Positions 16,077-23,375 of a stretch of 64,000 nucleotides of DNA are shown piece by piece. Position 1 is the first letter of the stretch, and every line of letters starts with the position of its first letter. The stretch is from Streptomyces sp. HUAS 15-9 (GTDB lineage: Bacteria; Actinomycetota; Actinomycetes; Streptomycetales; Streptomycetaceae). Both the position numbers and the translations under genes were made by a program. A model generated the notes under the pieces. The model saw nothing but the letters and a program-made list of their open reading frames with translations. It made no database searches and was not told the DNA's origin. Where the stretch lies: positions 7,564,001 through 7,628,000 of the forward strand of contig NZ_CP106798.1 of NCBI RefSeq assembly GCF_025642155.1. Direction: 5' to 3'.

Positions 16077-16151
16077 CGGGGCCGTAGCGCAGAGGCAGGC
16101 GCACCTGGTCTCCAAAACCGGAAGACGCCGGTTCGAATCCGGCCGCCCCGT
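16077..16151 (+). tRNA. tRNA-like gene 4, anticodon CCA (Trp-type), irregular acceptor
   Basis: A 75-nt cloverleaf-like RNA. CGGGGC (16077-16082) pairs with GCCCCG (16145-16150); an extra C at 16083 is bulged before G84-C144. Then U8 A9 and the same GCGC-AGAGGCAG-GCGC D-arm as tRNAs 1 and 2, an extra base at 16104, anticodon stem CTGGT/ACCGG, loop CTCCAAA with anticodon CCA at 16112-16114, five-base variable loop, T-arm GCCGG/CCGGC with TTCGAAT and T73. The anticodon reads UGG (tryptophan), but bacterial tRNA-Trp has G73. It is the least regular of the four and could be degenerate or specialised. Confidence 0.75.
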
Positions 16152-16161
16152 CCCCCTGGAT

Positions 16162-16203
16162 CTCATGGAGCCACCGGGTGAACCCGGTGGCTCCAGCCAT
16201 GAG
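16162..16203. terminator. Strong hairpin after tRNA 4
   Basis: CCACCGGG (16171-16178) pairs with CCCGGTGG (16183-16190) in an 8-bp core that extends outward through AG/CT, and CTCATGG (16162-16168) with CCATGAG (16197-16203) adds a second stem across a four-base bulge. It lies just downstream of tRNA 4 and upstream of the AhpD-like promoter, so it probably ends the tRNA transcript. Confidence 0.6.
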
Positions 16204-16225
16204 ACGCAGCTCACATGGGGCCTCC

Positions 16226-16252
16226 TGTCACACATCGACCGCCTGTCCGGTC
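16226..16252 (+). promoter_or_regulatory. ECF41-type promoter of the AhpD-like gene
   Basis: TGTCACA (16226-16232) followed after 16 bp by GGTC (16249-16252) matches the published ECF41 promoter pattern (TGTCACA, then CGTC) apart from one base. It lies 34 bp upstream of the ATG at 16287, and an ECF41-type sigma gene is 1.2 kb away. Confidence 0.65.
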
Positions 16253-16286
16253 AATGGTGTGCAACCACCACACAGGAGAGACCACC

Positions 16287-16760
16287 ATGCAATCTCGACT
16301 CGACTACTTCGGCAGTCCCCTCGCGGGCAAGGTCCTGCGGCACATCAACTCGGCCGGCAAGGCGGTTCTGGACTCGGCGCTGCCGGCCGAGATCCAGGAA
16401 CTGGTGAAGATCCGGGCCAGTCAGATCAATGGCTGCGGCTTCTGCACCGACATGCACACCAAGGACGCCGCCGCGGCGGGCGAGACCGTGCAGCGCCTCC
16501 ACCTGGTCGCGACCTGGCGCGAGGCCACGGTCTTCACCGAAGCGGAGCGCGCCGCGCTGGAGCTGGCCGAACAGGGCACCCGTATCGCCGATGCGGCGGG
16601 CGGTGTCCCGGACACGGTCTGGGAGAACGCCGCCAAGCACTTCGACGAGGAGCAACTCGTCGCGCTGATGTCGCTGATCGCCATCATCAACGCCTACAAC
16701 CGCATCAACGTCATCAACCAGCAGCCTGCCGGGGACTACCAGCCCGGTCAGTTCGGCTGA
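16287..16760 (+). CDS. AhpD/carboxymuconolactone-decarboxylase-family protein
   Basis: A 157-residue protein with the AhpD-like core: ELVKIRASQINGCGFCTDMH places a redox CxxC (CGFC) and a nearby His near residues 49-56. Members act as thioredoxin-like peroxidase partners or small-molecule decarboxylases; this single-domain form is probably a redox protein of the cytoplasm. CAGGAGAG at 16272-16279 is a good ribosome binding site for ATG 16287. Genes of this family are the usual neighbours and targets of ECF41 sigma factors (the carboxymuconolactone decarboxylase/oxidoreductase/epimerase set), and both an ECF41-like promoter and the sigma gene are present here, so regulation by that sigma factor is a reasonable inference. 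Confidence 0.9.
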   Translation: MQSRLDYFGSPLAGKVLRHINSAGKAVLDSALPAEIQELVKIRASQINGCGFCTDMHTKDAAAAGETVQRLHLVATWREATVFTEAERAALELAEQGTRIADAAGGVPDTVWENAAKHFDEEQLVALMSLIAIINAYNRINVINQQPAGDYQPGQFG

Positions 16761-16790
16761 GCCGGCCCGCACCCCTCGCCGTGCGCCGTC

Positions 16791-16824
16791 CGTCTCCCCG
16801 CCCCGGCCCCGGGGCGGGGAGACG
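16791..16824. terminator. Bidirectional terminator, 16-bp perfect stem
   Basis: CGTCTCCCCGCCCCGG (16791-16806) is exactly complementary to 16809-16824, with two bases between. It stands between the convergent AhpD-like and cupin genes. Confidence 0.75.
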
Positions 16825-16862
16825 GCGTGCGTGTGTCCTTCCCGGCCCGAGGAGCGGTGCCG

Positions 16863-17306
16863 TCAGCTCTCGGGGCGCGGAGCCCGCAGATGTGCCCGGC
16901 GAGCCAGTTCCTCCTCGTCCACCAGCGTGAGCATCGGCTGACCCGGTGCGCACAACATGGTCACGAGGAAGCGGGTGCGCGCGTCCGGCAGGGCGTTGCC
17001 GTCCTGGTAGTGGATCACGTCACCGCCCGGCTCCCAGAACGTCCCGCCGGCCTCGACCACACGTTCCGGCTCGCCCTCCAGCTCGAAACGGACAGCGCCT
17101 TCGAGCACGTATCCGAAGGTCGGCCCGGAGTGCCGGTGCGGGGGAGTCCCGGGGTCGCCGGGAGGCCACTCGATCACGACGGTCATGCCCGACGCGCCCT
17201 CGGGGATGAACGGGGGTTTGGCGTCCTGCAGCAGCGTCAACGCCGTCTGCCAGGTCCCGGACCGCGGCTCCGCGTCGGTCCGGGCCTCCGAGTCCTTGTT
17301 CGCCAC
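16863..17306 (-). CDS. Cupin-domain protein
   Basis: A 147-residue single cupin barrel: motif 1 reads GTPPHRHSGPTFGYVLEG (metal-binding His pair and Glu) and motif 2 is PGGDVIHYQDG. It probably binds a metal and a small molecule; many such proteins are detoxifying dioxygenases or signal-binding proteins, and none can be chosen here. The start is GTG 17304-17306, with ACCTCC on the top strand at 17318-17323 acting as the ribosome binding site; seven adenines separate it from the start on the message. It is divergent from the ECF41 sigma gene and so may belong to the same response. Confidence 0.8.
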   Translation of the reverse strand: MANKDSEARTDAEPRSGTWQTALTLLQDAKPPFIPEGASGMTVVIEWPPGDPGTPPHRHSGPTFGYVLEGAVRFELEGEPERVVEAGGTFWEPGGDVIHYQDGNALPDARTRFLVTMLCAPGQPMLTLVDEEELARRAHLRAPRPES

Positions 17307-17461
17307 TGTTTTTTTGCACCTCCACGATCTGCGTCCGGCAGGATCCCGACTTCCATCGTCCGGCAGGAAAGGCGTTCACGGAGTCCGGGCAGATCAATGC
17401 GACCGTGGGCGTGCCTCTCCGAGGGCTTGTAGCATGGTGGCCGAAGCCGGAGGGACCGATC

Positions 17462-18358
17462 ATGCACGCCGAGACCGACGCGGCCGCGCTGGAAAACGCC
17501 GCGCGAGAGTTCGTCGCGGTGCGGCCGCAGCTTTTCGGAATCGCGTACCGCGTACTGGGCAGTCGCGTCGAAGCCGAGGACGTCATTCAGGAGACATGGC
17601 TTCGGTGGCAGAACACCGACCGCGGCGGCGTACGTGAGCCGATGGCGTTCCTGACCACGGTCACGGCCCGACTCGCCATCAGTTCCGCCCAGTCCGCCAG
17701 GGTTCGGCGGGAGTCGTACGTCGGCCCCTGGCTGCCCGAACCGGTCGACACCGGCCAGGATCCACAACTGGGCGCGGAAAAGGCGGAGGCGCTGGAACTG
17801 GCGGTTCTCTTTCTTCTGGAGAAGACGAATCCGGTGGAACGGGCCGCTTATGTTCTGCGGGAGGCCTTCGATTATCCCTACCGGCAGATCGCGGAAATTC
17901 TGAAAACCAGCCAGGCAAACGCGCGCCAATTCGTCAGCCGTGCCCGGAAACATCTGGCGGCCGAACGCAGGAAACCGGTCGGCCCGGACGAGCACCGGCG
18001 TCTGCTGGAGGCATTTCTCGGCGCGGCCCGGACGGGCGACATGTCCGCGCTGGAGGACGTTCTCGCCTCGGATGTCGTCAGCTATTCCGACGGCGGCGGG
18101 GTGCGCGGAGCATCCAGGATTCCGGTCGTCGGACGCTCCCGTGTGGCCAGGTACCTCGTGGCCTTCGCGCCGCGTTTCTGGGACGGGGCGGACATCCGGT
18201 GGGTCGAGGCCAACGGCCGTCCTGCCGTCCTCGTCTCCGCGCACGACGGCACGGTCGCGCTGCTGTCCGTCGACGTGTCGGCGCAGGGCGTCGAACGGAT
18301 CATGTGGGTGATGAACCCGGCCAAGTTCGATCCGTACGTGGCCTCTCTCGGCGGCTGA
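17462..18358 (+). CDS. ECF41-family sigma factor (SigJ-like) with SnoaL-like C-terminal domain
   Basis: A 298-residue sigma factor. Region 2 is at residues about 15-85 (FGIAYRVLGSRVEAEDVIQE and WLRWQ), region 4 near 120-170 (YPYRQIAEIL and QANARQFVSRAR), followed by a SnoaL-like domain of about 115 residues with DGGG near residue 208 (YSDGGGVRGASR), the hallmark of ECF41, where the C-terminal domain controls the sigma factor in place of a separate anti-sigma. GGAGGG lies just upstream of ATG 17462. The stretch 17760-17960 is noticeably less G+C-rich than neighbouring genes. The AhpD-like gene at 16287 with a TGTCACA promoter is its likely target. Confidence 0.88.
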   Translation: MHAETDAAALENAAREFVAVRPQLFGIAYRVLGSRVEAEDVIQETWLRWQNTDRGGVREPMAFLTTVTARLAISSAQSARVRRESYVGPWLPEPVDTGQDPQLGAEKAEALELAVLFLLEKTNPVERAAYVLREAFDYPYRQIAEILKTSQANARQFVSRARKHLAAERRKPVGPDEHRRLLEAFLGAARTGDMSALEDVLASDVVSYSDGGGVRGASRIPVVGRSRVARYLVAFAPRFWDGADIRWVEANGRPAVLVSAHDGTVALLSVDVSAQGVERIMWVMNPAKFDPYVASLGG

Positions 18359-18390
18359 CGCGTCGTACCGAAACGCTCCCGCGCCCGGGC

Positions 18391-19230
18391 TCAGGCTATC
18401 GCGCCCGCCGTCGCCAGCAGTTCCGGTGCGTTGCCGTGGAACGTCTCGACGAGCTGGGCCAGTACCGCCCAGGCGTCCTCGCGGTCGCCCAAGTGGTCGT
18501 GGACGAGCGGGCGCAGGGCTTGCTCGGCCTCCTCGACGCGGGCCGGGAACAGTACATGACCCATGGAGAGGACCTGGAGGACGTGTACGGCGGGGCCGTG
18601 GGCCGTCGCGTACTCGGCCGGGCCCTCGAGCACACCCGCCCCGCGGACCCGGTGGGTGAACTTGCGGTGCGAGCCGAACCGCTCGCGCAGCGCGGGCGGG
18701 CAGTCCGGGCGTACGGACAGCGCCCAGCGCGCGTACCCGGGCAGTGGACGCTCGCCGTGCGCCTCGGCGACCGCCGCCCAGTCGGTGCGCGTCAGGACCA
18801 TGGACCCGGCCGCCCGGGCCTGTTGAAGGGACGTCGCTTCCCGCAGCGCGCCCACGAGGCCGTGCCGCACATAGCTCTCGGGCACCTCGGGTTCCTCGCC
18901 CGGCAGGGTGGGGTGCACCGGGACCGGCTCGGTGCGCCCGGGACCGAACGGCACGCCCCGCGCGATGGCCCGGCGCAGCGCGGTGTCGGTGCCGATGGAC
19001 TGCCACACCACCGCGTTGAGGTCCGGGTCGTCCTGCTGAAGGACCCACAGCACCACCGAGGACGGCAGCACATTGGCCCAGGCCCACGCCCGGTCGAGCC
19101 GGCGCAGGACCGCCGTGGGGTGCTCGGGGCCGGGCAGGCCGGTCCGCGTCCGGATCCGTCCGGCGGTTTCCTCGTCGATCAGGCCGAGGAGAAAGCCGAC
19201 TGCCTGCTCCGCCCTGGTGTGGTCACGCAT
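18391..19230 (-). CDS. Conserved actinomycete protein of unknown function
   Basis: A 279-residue protein from ATG 19230 (an in-frame start at 19272 would add 14 residues). It has no signal peptide or membrane segment and is helical, with motifs such as RTRTGLPGPEHPTAVLRRLD, LNAVVWQSIGTD and RPDCPPALRERFGSHRKF. I recognise no catalytic motif or named domain. It converges on the ECF41 sigma gene, and its 3-prime end is 32 bp from that stop. Codon use is typical of the window, so it is a real gene, but the function is unknown. Confidence 0.65.
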   Translation of the reverse strand: MRDHTRAEQAVGFLLGLIDEETAGRIRTRTGLPGPEHPTAVLRRLDRAWAWANVLPSSVVLWVLQQDDPDLNAVVWQSIGTDTALRRAIARGVPFGPGRTEPVPVHPTLPGEEPEVPESYVRHGLVGALREATSLQQARAAGSMVLTRTDWAAVAEAHGERPLPGYARWALSVRPDCPPALRERFGSHRKFTHRVRGAGVLEGPAEYATAHGPAVHVLQVLSMGHVLFPARVEEAEQALRPLVHDHLGDREDAWAVLAQLVETFHGNAPELLATAGAIA

Positions 19231-19315
19231 GTCGGCATGATGCCGCAGGCCACTGACAAGGCGCACCGGCAAATCGGTGCGCCCCGCATGGTGTTGTCGG
19301 ACCCGGTGCCGCCGG

Positions 19316-20290
19316 TCAGGCCCCGGCGCGCGCCGCCACCCGCGCCTTCCGGGCGGCCAGCTTCTCGTCGAACTTCGAGGCCTCCGCGTCGAGACCGCCC
19401 ATGAACAGGCCGAGTTCGTCCTGTGCCTGCTTCCCCTCCGGGCCGAGCCCGTCGATCTCCATGATCTTCAGGAAGCGCAGCACGGGCTGGAGGACGTCGT
19501 CGTGGTGGATACGGAGGTTGTAGACCTCGCCGATCGCCATCTGGGCCGCGGCGCGCTCGAAGCCGGGGATGCCGTGGCCGGGCATGCGGAAGTTCACGAC
19601 GACGTCCCGCACGGCCTGCATGGTCAGGTCGGGGGTGAGTTCGAAGGCGGCCTTCAGCAGGTTGCGGTAGAAGACCATGTGGAGGTTCTCGTCGGTCGCG
19701 ATGCGGGCCAGCATGCGGTCGCAGACCGGGTCGCCGGACTGGTGGCCGGTGTTGCGGTGCGAGATGCGGGTCGCGAGCTCCTGGAAGGCGACGTAGGCGA
19801 TCGAGTGCAGCATCGAGTGACGGTTGTCGGACTCGAAGCCCTCGCTCATGTGGGACATGCGGAACTGCTCCAGCTTGTCCGGGTCCACCGCGCGCGAGGT
19901 GAGCAGGTAGTCGCGCATCACGATGCCGTGCCGGCCCTCCTCGGCCGTCCAGCGGTGCACCCAGGTGCCCCAGGCGCCGTCCCGGCCGAACAGCGAGGCG
20001 ATCTCGTGGTGGTAGCTGGGGAGGTTGTCCTCCGTCAGAAGGTTGACCACGAGGGCGGTGCGGCCGATCTCGGTGACCTTGGACTGCTCCTTGTCCCAGG
20101 CCTCGCCGTCCTCGAACTGGCCGGGGAAGTTACGGCCGTCGGTCCACGGGACGTACTCGTGGGGCATCCAGTCCTTGGCGACCTTCAGATGGCGGTTCAG
20201 CTCCTTCTCGACCACTTCCTCGAGCGCGTACAGCAGCTTCGCGTCGGTCCACACGGACGGGCTGCCGAGGGGAGGAGAGGTGATCGTCAC
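19316..20290 (-). CDS. desA: Acyl-[acyl-carrier-protein] desaturase (soluble di-iron)
   Basis: A 324-residue member of the plant-type soluble stearoyl-ACP desaturase family. Iron ligands are visible as the early E in LTEDNLPSYHHEI, then W(T)AEEGRHG (EExxH) near residue 117 and DENLHMVFY (DExxH-type) near residue 205. It uses a di-iron centre, oxygen and reduced ferredoxin to place a double bond in an ACP-bound fatty acid, adjusting membrane fluidity. GTG 20288-20290 follows a TGGAG ribosome binding site. Its promoter region carries three 15-bp operator-like repeats (20360-20404), so repression by a TetR-type lipid regulator is likely but not proven. Confidence 0.9.
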   Translation of the reverse strand: MTITSPPLGSPSVWTDAKLLYALEEVVEKELNRHLKVAKDWMPHEYVPWTDGRNFPGQFEDGEAWDKEQSKVTEIGRTALVVNLLTEDNLPSYHHEIASLFGRDGAWGTWVHRWTAEEGRHGIVMRDYLLTSRAVDPDKLEQFRMSHMSEGFESDNRHSMLHSIAYVAFQELATRISHRNTGHQSGDPVCDRMLARIATDENLHMVFYRNLLKAAFELTPDLTMQAVRDVVVNFRMPGHGIPGFERAAAQMAIGEVYNLRIHHDDVLQPVLRFLKIMEIDGLGPEGKQAQDELGLFMGGLDAEASKFDEKLAARKARVAARAGA

Positions 20291-20357
20291 AGGAACTCCA
20301 GGGGGACGCCGTACAAGGGGGGATGAAACGGGGGTGAGCCGGCGAGCGGCGCCGGAA

Positions 20358-20404
20358 CCTACGAGATCGTAGGCTACGAAGCCGTAGGTTACGAAGCCGT
20401 AGGT
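20358..20404. promoter_or_regulatory. Three tandem 15-bp palindromic operators before the desaturase gene
   Basis: TACGAGATCGTAGGC, TACGAAGCCGTAGGT and TACGAAGCCGTAGGT follow each other without gaps (20360-20404). Each contains inverted TACG/CGTA arms; the outermost, CCTACGAGATCGTAGG (20358-20373), is a 7-bp-arm palindrome. They lie about 70-115 bp upstream of the desaturase start and look like a cooperative repressor site. Confidence 0.7.
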
Positions 20405-20467
20405 TAAGCGTGGCGTAAAGATCGCTGATCAGATGCCGTTCCGCTGCTGTACCGGGACATGTCAAAG

Positions 20468-20495
20468 AGCCCCGGGACGCGCAGGTCCCAGGGCT
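20468..20495. terminator. Hairpin terminator of the dimethylargininase gene
   Basis: AGCCC/GGGCT and GGGAC/GTCCC form a 10-bp stem with one mismatch around the loop GCGCAG, just downstream of the stop at 20518 on the minus strand. Confidence 0.6.
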
Positions 20496-20517
20496 GTTGG
20501 GGTGATGGATCACACGA

Positions 20518-21294
20518 TCAGGCGTACAGCCCCCGCAGGCGCACCGAGAGGCACGTCACACATCCCTCGAGCTTCTCGAACTCGCTGATGTCCACCGTGA
20601 CCACCTGATGGCCGAGATCGGTGAGCAGTTCCTCCGTCTTGGGCGCGCTGTCCGCCATCAGGAGCTTGCTCCCGCCGAGCAGTACCACGTGCGCGCCGGC
20701 CTCCTCGGGCACCGCGAGGAAGCCCGGGAACAAGGAGGGGCGGTCCACGTTCGGGATGTGCCCGATCACCGTGCCGTCGGGCAGCGCGGTGACCGCCGAC
20801 TTCAGATGCAGCACCTTGTTCACCGGTACGGCGACCACCCGCGCGCCCAGCGGCTCGAAGGCGGCCCGCACCTGCTGCACCCCGGCCGCGTTGGTGCGCC
20901 CGCCCCGGCCGACATAGATCGTGTCGCCGACCTTCAGGACGTCACCGCCGTCCAGGGTGCCCGGCTCCCAGATCCAGTTGACCGAGCAGCCGAGGCGGGC
21001 CACGGCCTCCTCGACCCCGGCGGTCTCGTCCCGCCGGGACTCGGCACCCGGCCGGGTGATCAACGCCACGTTCTTGTACATGACCACGGTGTCCTCGACG
21101 AACACCGAGTCCGGGCAGTCGTCGGCCGCGTCCACCTCGACCGTCTCCCAGCCGTGCGTACGCAGCGCCTCCACGTACGCCTCCCACTGCTCCACGGCGA
21201 GTTCCGCATCGACCTTCTCCCGCTCGATGTGCGTCACCAGGCCTTCGGCGAGGCGCGGGCTGGGGCGGCGGACGAGGGCCTTCTTGCTGGGCAC
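20518..21294 (-). CDS. ddaH: Dimethylargininase (DDAH)-type amidinohydrolase
   Basis: A 258-residue member of the guanidino-group-modifying superfamily. Motifs: PDSVFVEDTVV (substrate-binding acids) near residue 61, GTLDGGDVLKVG near 112, the catalytic His in LHLKSAVTAL near 162, and the nucleophilic Cys in EGCVTCLSVRL close to the C terminus. DDAH hydrolyses methylated arginine to citrulline and methylamine; small actinomycete homologues may also act on arginine-like compounds. The start is GTG 21292-21294. It is a single gene between the desaturase operator region and the ABC-F gene. Confidence 0.88.
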   Translation of the reverse strand: MPSKKALVRRPSPRLAEGLVTHIEREKVDAELAVEQWEAYVEALRTHGWETVEVDAADDCPDSVFVEDTVVMYKNVALITRPGAESRRDETAGVEEAVARLGCSVNWIWEPGTLDGGDVLKVGDTIYVGRGGRTNAAGVQQVRAAFEPLGARVVAVPVNKVLHLKSAVTALPDGTVIGHIPNVDRPSLFPGFLAVPEEAGAHVVLLGGSKLLMADSAPKTEELLTDLGHQVVTVDISEFEKLEGCVTCLSVRLRGLYA

Positions 21295-21400
21295 GACGGG
21301 TCTCCGTATCGGCGGGTCGGTACGGCGCCACGATGCGGCGCCGATTCGCCATCATGCAGGCCCGGACCGGGCGGAGAAAACCCCGGCGCCGGGCCGTGTC

Positions 21401-21440
21401 CGGCCGAAGGCGCTCCAAGGGGGCCGAAGGCGCTCCAAGG
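21401..21440. repeat. Two-copy 20-bp tandem repeat
   Basis: The 20-bp unit GGCCGAAGGCGCTCCAAGG plus one base occurs twice in a row (21401-21420 and 21421-21440), differing at the first base, in the gap between the dimethylargininase and ABC-F genes. Nothing else is seen in 21295-21470. Confidence 0.7.
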
Positions 21441-21470
21441 GGACGGTCGGGAGGAGCGCCGACGGGACGG

Positions 21471-23096
21471 TCAGGCCGGGTCCCCGACCTCCTCGGGTGT
21501 CGTCTCCTTCAGTTCTCCCCCCTCCATGAGCAGCCAGCGGGTGATGCCGAGAGACTCGAGGAACGGCAGGTCGTGGCTGGCCACGATCAGCGCTCCCTCG
21601 TAGGACTCCAGGGCGGTCGTGAGCTGGCGCACGCTCGCCATGTCCAGGTTGTTCGTCGGCTCGTCGAGCAGGAGCAGCTGTGGCGCGGGCTCGGCCAGCA
21701 TCAGCGCCGCCAGGGCCGCCCGGAAGCGTTCGCCGCCGGACAGCGTGGCCGCCTTCTGGTCGGCGCGGGCGCCCCGGAACAGGAAGCGGGCCAGACGCGC
21801 CCGGACCCGGTTGTCGGTGGCGCCCGGCGCGAACCGGGCCACGTTCTCGGCGACGGACAGCTCGCCGTCGAGGACGTCCAGCCGCTGCGGCAGGAACCGC
21901 AGCGGCACATGCGTCTCCGTCTCGCCCGCCACCGGTGCCAGCTCCCCGGCGATGGTGCGCAGCAGGGTCGTCTTGCCGGCCCCGTTGCGCCCGATCAGCG
22001 CGATCCGCTCGGGACCGCGCAGGTCGAGGACGCCGTCGACGCGCGCTCCGTACGCCAGTTCCAGTCCGTGCAGGGTGAGCACGTTCCGGCCCGGTGGCAC
22101 GGCCGTGTACGGCAGGTCGACGCGGATCTCGTCGTCGTCCCGTACGGCGTCCACCGCCTCGTCGAGCCGCCCCTTGGCCTCGGCGAGCCTCTCCTCGTGC
22201 ATGATGCGGTGCTTGCCCGCGGACTCCTGCGCCGCGCGCTTGCGTGCGCCCATCACGATCTTCGGTTCGCGCTTCTGGTCCCACATCTTCTGCCCGTAGC
22301 GCTTGCGGCGGGCCAGCTTGACCTGGGCGTCGACCAGTTCGCGCTTCTGCTTGCGAAAGTCCGCCTCGGCGACCCGCACCATGCGTTCGGCCGCCTCCTG
22401 CTCCACGGCGAGGGCCTCCTCGTAGGCCGAGAAGTTCCCGCCGTACCAGGTGATCTCCCCGGCACGCAGATCCGCGATCTGGTCGACCAGTTCGAGGAGT
22501 TCACGGTCGTGGCTGACGACGACCAGTACGCCCGGCCAGCACGAGACGGCCGCGTACAGCCGCCTGCGCGCGTACAGGTCGAGGTTGTTGGTGGGCTCGT
22601 CGAGCAGCAGTACGTCCGGGCGGCGCAGCAGCAGCGCGGCCAGGCGGAGCAGTACCGACTCGCCGCCCGACACCTCGCCGACCGTGCGGTCCAGGCCGAT
22701 GGGCCCGAGACCGAGTTCACCGAGGGTGACGAGCGCACGCTCCTCGACGTCCCAGTCGTCGCCGACCGTGTCGAAGTGCTCCGCGGCCGCGTCGCCCGCC
22801 TCGATGGCGCGCACCGCGGCCCGCCGGGCGGCGATGCCGAGCGCCTCGTCGACGCGCAGGGCGGTGTCGAGCGTGACGTTCTGCGGGAGGTAACCGACCT
22901 CGCCGGTCACCTTGACGGTGCCGTCCGACGGGGTGAGCTCGCCGGCGATCAGCTTCAACAGGGTAGACTTTCCCGATCCGTTGACGCCGACGAGCCCGGT
23001 CTTGCCGGGGCCGAAGGCCACGTCGAGGCCGTCGAGGACGAGGGTGCCGTCGGGCCAGCCGAAGGACAGGGACGTACAGCTGAGGGAAGTGGACAC
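21471..23096 (-). CDS. ABC-F family ATPase
   Basis: A 541-residue soluble protein with two ABC modules and no membrane domain. Walker A motifs are GVNGSGKST near residue 38 and GRNGAGKTT near 334; signatures are SGGE in each half, with LLLDEPTNNLD twice. A charged linker with RKRYGQKMWDQKR lies between them, as in ABC-F translation factors. These proteins bind the ribosomal E site; some give resistance to macrolides, lincosamides or pleuromutilins, others help stalled translation. I chose GTG 23096, which fits the first conserved strand (STSLSCTSLSFGW); the frame stays open to 23234. The long upstream leader has stable hairpins. Confidence 0.85.
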   Translation of the reverse strand: MSTSLSCTSLSFGWPDGTLVLDGLDVAFGPGKTGLVGVNGSGKSTLLKLIAGELTPSDGTVKVTGEVGYLPQNVTLDTALRVDEALGIAARRAAVRAIEAGDAAAEHFDTVGDDWDVEERALVTLGELGLGPIGLDRTVGEVSGGESVLLRLAALLLRRPDVLLLDEPTNNLDLYARRRLYAAVSCWPGVLVVVSHDRELLELVDQIADLRAGEITWYGGNFSAYEEALAVEQEAAERMVRVAEADFRKQKRELVDAQVKLARRKRYGQKMWDQKREPKIVMGARKRAAQESAGKHRIMHEERLAEAKGRLDEAVDAVRDDDEIRVDLPYTAVPPGRNVLTLHGLELAYGARVDGVLDLRGPERIALIGRNGAGKTTLLRTIAGELAPVAGETETHVPLRFLPQRLDVLDGELSVAENVARFAPGATDNRVRARLARFLFRGARADQKAATLSGGERFRAALAALMLAEPAPQLLLLDEPTNNLDMASVRQLTTALESYEGALIVASHDLPFLESLGITRWLLMEGGELKETTPEEVGDPA

Positions 23097-23231
23097 AAGG
23101 GCCTCGCGGTTGCTGGATGCGGTCGGGGTGAACGCGTGTAGAGACACCACGAGGCGCGGACCGGGGAACCGGGGGCACACAAGGGCCCTGTGCCGGAGGA
23201 CGGCTCGGACGCCGAGGTCGCACACGACGCA

Positions 23232-23248
23232 CACACCCGACGGGTGTG
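23232..23248. promoter_or_regulatory. Inverted repeat in the ABC-F leader
   Basis: CACACCCG (23232-23239) and CGGGTGTG (23241-23248) form a perfect 8-bp inverted repeat about 140 bp upstream of the ABC-F start; GGCACA/TGTGCC around 23173-23193 is a second possible stem. Stacked hairpins in a long leader are common where ABC-F genes are controlled by attenuation, but no leader peptide could be assigned. Confidence 0.35.
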
Positions 23249-23375
23249 ACGCGGTGTCTCAGGACCTCAGACGAGCAACGTCCTTCTCCAATCGACGGCA
23301 ACAGGACCGATGAACAACGTACGAGGGGTGCGTCGGGCCGTCAACGCAATAAAAAGCCGACGGCGACCGGCTAGG

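Noticed and set aside
9775..16151. tRNA genes as attachment sites of an integrated element
   Set aside because: No integrase, excisionase, replication gene or direct repeat of a tRNA 3-prime end is present; the shared T-arm alone explains the sequence identity.
21401..21440. Tandem repeat as a CRISPR array
   Set aside because: Two gapless 20-bp copies, no spacers, no cas genes in the window.
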